Origin: Bacillus_BA fengqiuensis
Lineage (GTDB): Bacteria; Bacillota; Bacilli; Bacillales; Bacillaceae_H
Direction: 5' to 3' (one strand)
Length of the DNA stretch: 64,000 nt
Assembly (NCBI GenBank): GCA_030813035.1
Contig: JAUSTV010000005.1
The position numbers and the translations under genes are program-made. The notes under the pieces are model-generated. The model did no database searches. It saw only the letters and a program-made list of their open reading frames with translations, and was not told where the DNA came from. Of the stretch, positions 1 through 6,188 are shown one piece after another. Position 1 is the stretch's first letter; each line of letters starts with the position of its first letter.

Positions 1-13
1 CACTTTCAACATC

Positions 14-54
14 ATTGTATGTCAACCGGTTTCATATGTCAACCGATTGACATA
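14..54 (-). promoter_or_regulatory. Leftward sigma-A promoter covered by LacI-type operators
   Basis: Read leftward, TTGACA (37-42) and TACAAT (14-19) are separated by exactly 17 nt. Two copies of a CG-centred half-palindrome overlap it: TATGTCAACCGATTGACATA at 35-54 (near perfect dyad) and a poorer copy at 18-36. Central CG and this arm length are typical of LacI-family operators. The promoter drives a gene beyond the left edge. The adjacent repressor gene is the likely regulator (inference). Confidence 0.7.
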
Positions 55-60
55 AGCAAA

Positions 61-92
61 AAATAAAAAACACTGCAATGAGCAATGTTTTT
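61..92 (-). terminator. Rho-independent terminator of the LacI-family gene
   Basis: A 10-bp stem (AAAACACTGC pairing with GCAATGTTTT, one G-U pair) lies at 67-91. On the minus strand a T-rich run from the A tract at 61-70 follows. It touches the repressor stop codon. Confidence 0.7.
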
Positions 93-1074
93 AAGCGGTC
101 GTTCCTTTTATTAACTTTACTGGCAGACGTGTCTCAAGTGAAAAATCAGAGAATTCACCTTCAATTTCTTTCAATAAAATATCTATCGCTGCTTTAGCTA
201 TTGAGGCAATCGGCTGCTGAATGGTTGTTAATTCTGGTAATAATGTTTGAGCTGTTTCCGTTCCATCATAGCCAACAACCTTTATCTGACTTGGTACATC
301 TTTCCCGTGTCTTTTAGCTTCATTTAAAAAGGAAGCAGCAAATAAATCGTTTGTCGCAAAAACACCATCTACTTCTGGGCATTCCTGAAATATTTTACTA
401 ATGACTTCTTGCTGGCTTTTTTGATCAAATACTTCTGGGATTTCGTAAATAGCAGGAACTCTGCCATGCTTCTCCATCATATCTACATAAGCTTTTCTTC
501 TTAATCTTGCTGGTGTTTCTAATTCTCCAGCCCCATCAATTAAAATAATGCGTTTACATCCTTTTGAAAGCAGCAAATCTGTAGCTATTTTACCACCTTC
601 ATAGTTATCGGAGCTTACAACAGGAATTGTCTCCGATAGATAACGGTCAATAGCAACAACCGCTAAATTTCGCTTGTGATAATCTAAAATACCTCGGTTA
701 TGTGTTCCAACTATAATTCCATCTACCTGATTTCGCAATAACATCTCTAAATATTTTTCTTCTTTATCTATCTGATTTAAACTGTTACAAAGCAACACTT
801 TATAACCTTGAGATGCACAAATATTTTCCAAATGAAAAGTAAGTTCTCCAAAAAACGGATTGGTTGTTGTTGGCAAGATTAAGCCTATTAAGTTCGACCG
901 TTTATTAAATAAAGAACGAGCAACATCATTAGGAAAATAGTTAAGATCATTCATTGCTTTTTGAACTTTTTCCCTTGTTTCATTGCTTATATAACCACGA
1001 TTATTTAAAACCCGGGAAACCGTTGTTGGTGAAACACCGGCTAATTTTGCTACATCTTCAATTTTTGGCTTCAT
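91..1074 (-). CDS. LacI-family transcriptional repressor, ScrR/sucrose-repressor-like
   Basis: A 327-residue DNA-binding repressor. The first ~55 residues are the LacI helix-turn-helix (IEDVAKLAGVSPTTVSRVLN) and hinge. The rest is a periplasmic-binding-protein-like sugar sensor with the usual TNDLFAASFL and VVGYDGTE segments. The start at 1074 is chosen because AGGAGG precedes this ATG; the upstream extension to 1101 has no ribosome binding site. Overall look is closest to sucrose repressors (ScrR), but the effector cannot be proved. The operator-covered promoter just beyond its 3' end suggests it represses the gene off the left edge and may be co-regulated with it. Confidence 0.88.
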   Translation of the reverse strand: MKPKIEDVAKLAGVSPTTVSRVLNNRGYISNETREKVQKAMNDLNYFPNDVARSLFNKRSNLIGLILPTTTNPFFGELTFHLENICASQGYKVLLCNSLNQIDKEEKYLEMLLRNQVDGIIVGTHNRGILDYHKRNLAVVAIDRYLSETIPVVSSDNYEGGKIATDLLLSKGCKRIILIDGAGELETPARLRRKAYVDMMEKHGRVPAIYEIPEVFDQKSQQEVISKIFQECPEVDGVFATNDLFAASFLNEAKRHGKDVPSQIKVVGYDGTETAQTLLPELTTIQQPIASIAKAAIDILLKEIEGEFSDFSLETRLPVKLIKGTTA

Positions 1075-1338
1075 TCCAGATCCTCCTGCATCTCTTTCCA
1101 CAGATTACCTGACTATATTATATCAAAAAGAAAATAGTTATTTCCTCATTATGTTTAGGTGTTTAATTATATTTCTTTATTACATTTTATAAATTATATA
1201 CCCCTATTAAAATATTCAAATAATTTAAAATCCTTTCACCTGAAATGTTCTATTAATATTTTCTTCACAATGGTTACATGAAATATATTGTACTTAAAGT
1301 AACGGATAAATAGATAATTAAATAGAGCGAGCATCGTA

Positions 1339-1674
1339 TCAACTTTGCTCGCCTTGTTCAGGACACCACTTGTCTCTTTGATTAAGCCGTAAAATTGCAT
1401 CATAGCTTAACATAATTGCTGATCTAACACCTTCCATGCTTGAAATATTATTCATAAAGCTCATGTCATTCTCTTTGACACGGATTTCATAAGTTACTTC
1501 AAAATCATTTCCAGGCATAACCGATTTCGATTTAAGAGAATGCTTTTTGGCATGTCTGGAAATCACATGTTCCAAAGAGTTTTCAATGGAAGTTTCATTC
1601 ATATTTGTTTTATCCAGTTTGTAATCCTGGAGATAATTTTCATAGAATAATGTCCCTATTTCACTTTCATTCAT
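1339..1674 (-). CDS. Hypothetical protein with a DUF4956-like C-terminal segment, possibly a remnant
   Basis: A 111-residue soluble protein. Residues ~55-95 (VTYEIRVKEN...MEGVRSAIMLSYD) resemble the C-terminal ferredoxin-like part of DUF4956 membrane proteins, but the membrane segments of that family are absent. The ribosome binding site is weak. The reading frame stays open upstream past the ATG to a stop at about 1719 and reads as protein-like sequence there, so this may be the distal half of a broken gene shared with the secreted protein at 1719-2246. Function unknown. It could equally be a fusion left by a deletion. Confidence 0.4.
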   Translation of the reverse strand: MNESEIGTLFYENYLQDYKLDKTNMNETSIENSLEHVISRHAKKHSLKSKSVMPGNDFEVTYEIRVKENDMSFMNNISSMEGVRSAIMLSYDAILRLNQRDKWCPEQGEQS

Positions 1675-1718
1675 TATTTTCCCGGTCTTATCCCAATGTA
1701 CTACGATGATTCTCGGAT

Positions 1719-2246
1719 TTACAGTAAATCGGTTTCATGGTCCACCGTTATGGCCGGCTGGTGATACCTTTCGCTAATAAAGGTTGAGCCTGTCCGATTG
1801 CTGATGAGCTGCGTTTGTTTTCCTGATTTGAATTCATATGCATAAACATGATCCCAGCTTGAATAGGATTGTCCTGTGGCATAAAAAAGAGCTTTTTCCC
1901 CGATGGCTATGTCAAACGCACGGAACGGCCACGTTTCAATCACTGTTTTTGTCGAAAGCTCAATTTTCTTTACCTCTACTCCTGCTGCAACGTATAAAAA
2001 CCCGTTGTAAACTTCCATATCATAAACGATGTCTTCCAGCTTTAATCGTAAATCAATTACCATACTATCCGTGTTAATCAAAATCAATTCATTTTCCTCA
2101 GATACAAAATAAAGATAATTATTATTCTCATCCAATTTCCACTTTTTAAACATGCCTACGTTTACCGACGACTCCGCTTTGACAGGCGAACCTGGTATGC
2201 TCAAAGCCAGGAAACACAAACAAAGTAAAATAAGCCATTTTTTCAT
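1719..2246 (-). CDS. Secreted beta-propeller-like protein, probably truncated by a frameshift
   Basis: 175 residues with a clear signal peptide (MKKWLILLCLCFLALS... with cleavage near VKAES). Repeated short strands follow, of the type LYFVSEENELILINTD and LYVAAGVEVKKIEL, which look like blades of a YncE/WD-type propeller. Only two or three blades are present, far short of a full propeller. At the stop codon the next frame continues with plausible sequence (NPRIIVVHWDKTGKI) into the gene at 1339-1674, consistent with a small deletion frameshift. AGAAGGGG precedes the start. The start overlaps the stop of the broken gene at 2243-2475, so the two were once translationally coupled. No specific function can be given. 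Confidence 0.5.
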   Translation of the reverse strand: MKKWLILLCLCFLALSIPGSPVKAESSVNVGMFKKWKLDENNNYLYFVSEENELILINTDSMVIDLRLKLEDIVYDMEVYNGFLYVAAGVEVKKIELSTKTVIETWPFRAFDIAIGEKALFYATGQSYSSWDHVYAYEFKSGKQTQLISNRTGSTFISERYHQPAITVDHETDLL

Positions 2247-2475
2247 TTATAAGCCCCTTCTCTATTTACTGCATATTGAAGCAAAAATGAATCTAACTTT
2301 TGTCCATCAATCTCTATATTTTTTACATCTTATTCATAACAGAGCTCTCTAATATCCACCGACTCCATACATTCTTTTTGATTTCCCATTTATGATATCC
2401 AGTTCTATCCCTATTTCTGCAAGAAGATCCGTGTCAAATATCGTCGTTGCAAAATTAACATTCCTATTTCTTTTA
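2243..2475 (-). pseudogene. Retropepsin-like aspartyl protease remnant
   Basis: On the minus strand one frame reads ATTIFDTDLLAEIGIELD and then KRMYGVGG. After a frameshift the next frame reads RELCYE, an in-frame TAA, and DVKNIEIDGQKLDSFLLQYA. The pattern DTD..AEEIGI...YGIGG...I.ID is that of small bacterial retropepsin-like proteins, but the catalytic DTG segment is not intact and there is at least one frameshift and one internal stop. Its final TGA overlaps the ATG of the secreted protein gene at 2246. The region upstream to 2500 holds no other gene. Confidence 0.5.
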
Positions 2476-2502
2476 GAATAGATGTATATTAATCTGTCAA
2501 AC

Positions 2503-2532
2503 TGGAAAACCTTCTAATGGATGTGTTATGCT
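2503..2532 (+). promoter_or_regulatory. Putative extended -10 promoter of the HU gene
   Basis: TG (2524-2525) lies one base before TATGCT (2527-2532), an extended -10. The best -35 is the weak TGGAAA at 2503-2508, 18 nt upstream. It sits about 50 bp before the HU start codon. Confidence 0.4.
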
Positions 2533-2579
2533 ATCATCTCTACATACTATCTACAAATAAAAGGACGAGGTGCTTGAAG

Positions 2580-2852
2580 ATGAATAAAACAGAATTAGTG
2601 AATGCTGTAGCTGAGAGAGCTGAGTTAAGCAAAAAAGATGCCGCAAAAGCTGTGGATGTGTTGTTTGAAACCATCTCTACTACGCTTGCTAAGGAAGAGA
2701 AAATCCAGTTAATCGGGTTTGGAACGTTTGAAGTGCGTGAACGTGCAGCCCGAACAGGCCGTAACCCACAAACAGGCGAGGAAATGCAAATCCCTGCTAC
2801 TAAAGCTCCTGCTTTTAAACCAGGTAAAGAACTAAAAGAAGCTGTCAAATAA
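2580..2852 (+). CDS. hbs: HU-family DNA-binding protein
   Basis: A 90-residue histone-like protein (MNKTELVNAVAERAELSKKD...). It contains the HU signature GFGTFEVRERAARTGRNPQT and the flexible DNA-binding arm. HU dimers bend and compact DNA on the nucleoid. The start at 2580 is preceded by GACGAGGTG at normal spacing, and the open frame back to 2517 is not homologous. Length matches Bacillus HU (90-92 residues). It is monocistronic, with its own promoter and a strong terminator. Whether it is the main chromosomal HU or a paralogue cannot be told here. Confidence 0.95.
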   Translation: MNKTELVNAVAERAELSKKDAAKAVDVLFETISTTLAKEEKIQLIGFGTFEVRERAARTGRNPQTGEEMQIPATKAPAFKPGKELKEAVK

Positions 2853-2862
2853 GTAACCAACC

Positions 2863-2903
2863 AAAAAAACGCTAAGGAAGCCTTTGCTTTCTTAGCGTTT
2901 TTT
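2863..2903 (+). terminator. Terminator of the HU gene
   Basis: AACGCTAAG pairs with CTTAGCGTT, with extra AAG/CTT pairing inside. It is flanked by an A tract and a T tract (TTTTTT), so it can work in both directions. Confidence 0.9.
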
Positions 2904-2936
2904 CATTTTGAAACCATTAATTGATGTCAATAAAAC

Positions 2937-2967
2937 GAGGTTGGGTACCTTTTAGACACCCAACCTC
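2937..2967 (-). terminator. Terminator of the IDEAL-domain gene
   Basis: A perfect 10-bp stem GAGGTTGGGT/ACCCAACCTC has an 11-nt loop. On the minus strand it is followed by GTTTTATTG. It lies ~70 bp past the stop of the gene at 3040-3237. Confidence 0.7.
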
Positions 2968-3039
2968 TTGTTAGCTGATAATGATCATTATGTTAAGTTC
3001 ATTTTATCTCAAAATCATCTCGTTATATATACAACAGTT

Positions 3040-3237
3040 TTAAGAAATATTCTTCAATTGCTCTGTTAATCGCAGGAACTCTTCTTTGTTTCGATTCTGT
3101 AACGACTGGTCAATCTCTTTTTGGATTTGTTCTTTTCGGAAATCGCGAAGCGCTTTGTTTAACACCATTTCAGCCCATTGAGAATCCATGACGTTTACTT
3201 CAGGTTGTGGTGATGTATTAAGCAAATTCCTTTCCAT
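3040..3237 (-). CDS. IDEAL-domain protein
   Basis: A 65-residue protein. Residues ~25-62 (NKALRDFRKEQIQKEIDQSL then EEFLRLTEQL) match the IDEAL domain, a short helical module found in Bacillaceae proteins such as YpiB and thought to mediate protein-protein contacts. The N-terminus is short and polar. AAGGAG precedes the start. It stands alone between its terminator and the promoter of the SR1-like RNA. The partner is unknown. Confidence 0.8.
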   Translation of the reverse strand: MERNLLNTSPQPEVNVMDSQWAEMVLNKALRDFRKEQIQKEIDQSLQNRNKEEFLRLTEQLKNIS

Positions 3238-3365
3238 AGGAAATCAACTCCTTGACCTTTTTTCTATTATACTAACTATTTTCAGACTATTCAAATATTT
3301 AATTTAGTATTTCCACTAGAAGTATAGAGCCATTTATTCCTTTTAATGTGTTATACAATTTATAA

Positions 3366-3421
3366 TTGACAAACTAAATGTGACATACTATTATAATATC
3401 AACAAATAAAAAACGCTTACA
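3366..3421 (+). promoter_or_regulatory. Promoter and cre-like site of the SR1-like RNA
   Basis: TTGACA (3366-3371) and TATTAT (3389-3394) are 17 nt apart; TATAAT at 3392-3397 is an alternative with 20 nt. On the minus strand 3421-3408 reads TGTAAGCGTTTTTT, which keeps the TGTAANCGNT core of a CcpA cre site but not its 3' half. In B. subtilis SR1 is controlled by CcpN and CcpA, so carbon control here is plausible. Confidence 0.6.
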
Positions 3422-3478
3422 TTTAAAGAGGTTAGAATTATCTATCTTATAAAATTCAAACAAAGGGGAGTTTTTCTA

Positions 3479-3601
3479 ATGGGAACTATCATTTGCCAAA
3501 TCTGCAATAACACAATTGATCATTTTGAGAATGAGAAAGTATCCACTTTGTACGGACAATGCACTTGCTGTGATAAAAAACAAAAGAAGGCTTCTAAATA
3601 A
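3479..3601 (+). CDS. sr1P: SR1P-like small protein
   Basis: A 40-residue protein beginning MGTIICQICNNTIDHFENEK. It keeps the SR1P plan: MGTI.CQ.C near the start, an acidic middle (HFENEKVSTLYG), then C-x-C-C and a lysine-rich tail. B. subtilis SR1P (39 residues) binds the glycolytic GapA and changes the activity of partners such as RNase J1. The start is fixed by AAAGGGGAG eight bases upstream. The four cysteines could bind zinc. The frame lies wholly inside the predicted RNA. Confidence 0.85.
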   Translation: MGTIICQICNNTIDHFENEKVSTLYGQCTCCDKKQKKASK

Positions 3602-3619
3602 TTCAAGCATAAATCAATA

Positions 3620-3665
3620 CTATAAAAACCGTTCTCAACATTTGCGACCGGTTTTTATAGTTAAT
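3620..3665 (+). terminator. Terminator of the SR1-like RNA
   Basis: A 12-bp perfect stem CTATAAAAACCG/CGGTTTTTATAG has a 17-nt loop and a U-rich 3' arm. Confidence 0.8.
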
Positions 3666-3720
3666 AAAGCATCAATATATGGTATTTTCCCCAGAATAAT
3701 AACCAAATATGTAACTAATA

Positions 3721-3772
3721 AAGAAACAAAACCAACCCCTTTTTCTTCAGATAACTTTTTGAAAAAGGGGTT
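3721..3772 (-). terminator. Terminator of the 3832-4905 gene
   Basis: A 12-bp perfect stem AACCCCTTTTTC/GAAAAAGGGGTT (3734-3745 with 3761-3772). On the minus strand GGTTTTGTTTCTT follows. It lies 60 bp past the stop of the unknown gene. Confidence 0.7.
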
Positions 3773-3831
3773 TGTCTACACTCTGGGGAGGTTCAGGAAG
3801 GATTAAATCCTATAGTTTGTAAAAACTAAAG

Positions 3832-4905
3832 TTATTTTTTATATTTCAAGAATGGTCCCTCAAAAGGCCAATTTCTTGAGTGTTTCTTCTTAGTCTTCGG
3901 TTGTACAAGATCCTCTGGCACTTCTGAAATAATTGAATGGAGATCCAGATAATCCTTTTTTATATTTTCAATATAAAAAAGACCGCTATCAGTTTGTTTA
4001 GCTTCTTTAATAAATTCCGGCCATAAATCAATATAAGGTTTTCCTATAATAGCAGCATTCCCCAACTTTTTTGGAAAGCCCTTCCACCACATATCACCTA
4101 TAGAAAACTTTGCCTTTCTCATTTCACCATAAAACGGTTGTAATTGGTCAGAAGCTTTTAACCAAAATCGTTTTAATTCCGTAGGCCATCCAGGCTGGTT
4201 CATCACTTCCTCCAAAAACTCCATAGTGATATAAGAAGCTCTAAAACCTTCACGTGTGGCACCTATTTTAGGTGGGATTCGAATTGTAATATAAGTAAAT
4301 GGTTTGCTGGGATACCAAACAATCACTTCATGTATGTGTTCAGATAAAAATTGAATAAAATGTTCTTTTCCTTTTTCGGCCAGTTTAAATTGTGGCGGCT
4401 CATAAATTCCATATCTTCTAGGTAATGCTTCAGGTAATGTTGATTCAATGAATTCTAAAAATGCTTTAAAGCCATCTTTTATAAAAGTGTGGTCTTTCAT
4501 GAACCACCATGTCATTTGGAGACAATCTGGATCATCTTTTACTTTGATGGTTTCTAGCCTTTTCACACTAGTTGGGGAAGAAATTGTTCCTCGTTCATCA
4601 AAAATAATTCCATGTGATGATTGAGCAAGGATTTTAGAAATTTTCTTGAGTATCTGAAATGCTCGTTTAGGTGCACCTAAAGGTTCTAAAATAATTTCTG
4701 TAAAATACTTAATGCCCGGCAGTTGGCCAACAACTTCTTCTGGTATATCTTCCTCCATTACTTCTTGAGGATTACCAATCGTAATTTGCCAATTTGGACC
4801 TTCAAAGATAATCCCCTGATTCTGCTGTTTAATACTTTCTTGGTTAAAAATTTCATTCTCAAATGAAGTTTTATTTACAGACCATATGCTAATGTCGTAA
4901 CTCAT
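3832..4905 (-). CDS. Hypothetical protein of the MSYDIxIWS type
   Basis: A 357-residue soluble protein with no signal peptide or membrane segment. The start MSYDISIWSV is a motif seen in several proteins linked to polymorphic-toxin immunity and related families, and I make no firmer assignment. It is rich in aromatic residues, with segments such as MTWWFMKDH, SIGDMWWKGFP and RNWPFEGPFLKYKK. There is no toxin gene beside it. It lies between the SR1 RNA and a resolvase and ends at its own terminator, so it is a single-gene unit, perhaps acquired with the resolvase. Confidence 0.5.
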   Translation of the reverse strand: MSYDISIWSVNKTSFENEIFNQESIKQQNQGIIFEGPNWQITIGNPQEVMEEDIPEEVVGQLPGIKYFTEIILEPLGAPKRAFQILKKISKILAQSSHGIIFDERGTISSPTSVKRLETIKVKDDPDCLQMTWWFMKDHTFIKDGFKAFLEFIESTLPEALPRRYGIYEPPQFKLAEKGKEHFIQFLSEHIHEVIVWYPSKPFTYITIRIPPKIGATREGFRASYITMEFLEEVMNQPGWPTELKRFWLKASDQLQPFYGEMRKAKFSIGDMWWKGFPKKLGNAAIIGKPYIDLWPEFIKEAKQTDSGLFYIENIKKDYLDLHSIISEVPEDLVQPKTKKKHSRNWPFEGPFLKYKK

Positions 4906-5046
4906 TTTTTCATTCCTTACTTAGAGTAATGATTACATTTAATTCTATTGAGCTAATTACCATAATCAATTACTAAAACCATTCTAAATATGATTCATTT
5001 ATTATATCGAAACAGGATAACTTCTATTCAGTAAGCATTTATTACA

Positions 5047-5616
5047 TTACTTCTTTAACTCAATTCCATTGTTCTTTTGCATCTTACGATACAGAGTCAT
5101 TCTAGAGATACCAGCTTTCTCTGCAGCATCCGTACGACTCATGCCTTGATCGATAAGATATAGGGCATAATTAACCTTTTCCTCATCGGTTTTCGGTCTT
5201 CCAGGATGTTTCCCTCTTTTCCTTGCAGCCTGAATTCCTTCTTTTGTCCGCTCAGAAGTTAAATCTCTTTCAAATTGAGCAATACCAGCGAAAATAGTAA
5301 ACAGCATTTTCCCATGTGCTGTTGTTGTATCTAGCCAAGACTCTTTTAAACTCTTTAGATGTGCTCCCTTTTTGGAAATGAGTTCAGTAATTTCGATAAG
5401 ATCTTTTGTAGAACGAGATAAACGAGTCAAATCCGTTACGACAACCGTATCCTCTGGACGAAGAAATTGTAGCATTCGGTTCAACTCTGGCCGTTCCCGT
5501 TTTATCCCTGCCACCTTTTCAAAAAAAATACGTTCACATCCGAATTCTTCCAACTGCTTCCTTTGTCGGTCCAGATTCTGGTCGATTGTAGAAACACGCA
5601 TGTAACCAAATTTCAT
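5047..5616 (-). CDS. Serine recombinase of the resolvase/invertase family
   Basis: 189 residues. The catalytic domain (1-~140) starts KFGYMRVSTIDQN, with nucleophile Ser9, and carries DLTRLSRSTKDL with the active-site arginines, then GKMLFTIFAGIAQFERDL and the E helix RTKEGIQAARKRG. The C-terminal helix-turn-helix (~150-185) reads GMSRTDAAEKAGISRMTLYR. Length is typical of Tn3-type resolvases and small invertases. AGAGGAG precedes the start. A res-like site and several palindromes lie directly upstream, as is usual for resolvases that act next to their own gene. No transposase of the Tn3 family is in the window, so this may be the leftover of a mobile element or plasmid. Confidence 0.9.
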   Translation of the reverse strand: MKFGYMRVSTIDQNLDRQRKQLEEFGCERIFFEKVAGIKRERPELNRMLQFLRPEDTVVVTDLTRLSRSTKDLIEITELISKKGAHLKSLKESWLDTTTAHGKMLFTIFAGIAQFERDLTSERTKEGIQAARKRGKHPGRPKTDEEKVNYALYLIDQGMSRTDAAEKAGISRMTLYRKMQKNNGIELKK

Positions 5617-5668
5617 ATGTATCCACTCCTCTGTACATTATTGTATCAAAAACATCACGAATCAAATA

Positions 5669-5761
5669 TTGTTACGTATTTTTGTTACGTCAACTACGCG
5701 AGATTAATAGTCTAACATAATCAACGGAACTACTGTAACAGAAACGTTCGTTTTTGTTACA
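5669..5761. promoter_or_regulatory. Putative res site of the resolvase
   Basis: A 28-bp imperfect palindrome at 5734-5761 has 14-bp halves, TGTAACAGAAACGT and the complement of TCGTTTTTGTTACA (12 of 14 matching). This size is right for a resolvase crossover subsite. Two direct copies of TTGTTACGT sit at 5669-5677 and 5682-5690 and share the TGTTAC half-site, as accessory subsites do. The site starts ~50 bp upstream of the recombinase start codon. Confidence 0.6.
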
Positions 5762-5872
5762 ACCAGAACAAAACGATACCTTATTGAAAGTAATACAAGT
5801 ATACCCTGTTGGGATGGTTTTGCTTATTGAGTTAAAAAAATAAATCAACTTAATTTGGAAGTTAAAACTTTT

Positions 5873-5927
5873 CGTAAAGGTGTCTGTAAATAATTGGACG
5901 TCCTTGAATTATTTGCAAGCCTTTACG
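5873..5927. repeat. 55-bp imperfect inverted repeat
   Basis: Outer arms CGTAAAGG (5873-5880) and CCTTTACG (5920-5927) and inner arms TGTAAATAATT (5885-5895) and AATTATTTGCA (5907-5917) flank the centre GGACGTCC. The arrangement looks like two transposon ends placed head to head. No known element could be named. Confidence 0.6.
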
Positions 5928-5963
5928 ACCGTTAAATATGTCGATTTTATATGGAGAATATGG

Positions 5964-5993
5964 CCGTTCGTAAAAGTGCACTTTTACGAACGG
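5964..5993. repeat. Perfect 30-bp palindrome
   Basis: The half CCGTTCGTAAAAGTG is followed at once by its exact reverse complement, with no loop. It shares the CGTAAA/TTTACG element with the inverted repeat at 5873-5927. It could be a protein-binding site, a recombination site or a terminator-like structure. Confidence 0.8.
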
Positions 5994-6119
5994 TTTATAG
6001 GTCCCAATTCTATATTAAGACTCTTTTAATGAATCGTGTCGACGATTAATGTTTTCATCCCAAATAAAGAAGACTTCTTTTACAATACCTTCTGTAATAG
6101 TAAACTTTTTAGACAAAAA

Positions 6120-6149
6120 ACATATTTGAATATAAAATTCACCATAATA
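6120..6149 (+). promoter_or_regulatory. Candidate sigma-G promoter of the ger operon
   Basis: ACATA (6120-6124) and CATAATA (6143-6149) are separated by 18 nt. The second box fits the sigma-G -10 pattern CATNNTA, and the first fits GHATR at four of five positions. Forespore sigma-G control is the rule for gerA-type operons. Confidence 0.45.
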
Positions 6150-6188
6150 TAGATAATCATGAATGGCTTTGAGTAATGAGGTGATTAC

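Larger units (their letters stand above)
3402..3665 (+). ncRNA. SR1-like dual-function regulatory RNA
   Basis: The transcript is bounded by the promoter at 3366-3397 and the strong terminator at 3620-3660, giving ~260 nt. It contains a 40-codon reading frame whose product is clearly SR1P-like. In B. subtilis SR1 (about 205 nt) base-pairs with ahrC mRNA and encodes SR1P. The base-pairing segment was not located here. Transcript ends are inferred. Confidence 0.65.

Noticed and set aside
2540..2860. Long minus-strand open frame opposite the HU gene
   Set aside because: It mirrors the HU coding sequence exactly and has no ribosome binding site; it is a shadow of the real gene.
3516..3806. 96-codon + strand frame overlapping the SR1-like RNA
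   Set aside because: It crosses the SR1 terminator, has no binding site and no recognisable sequence. The 40-codon SR1P frame in another phase is far better supported.
5964..5993. Perfect palindrome as a plain transcription terminator
   Set aside because: The dyad has no loop and no T tract on either side, so an intrinsic terminator is unlikely; kept as a repeat of unknown role.
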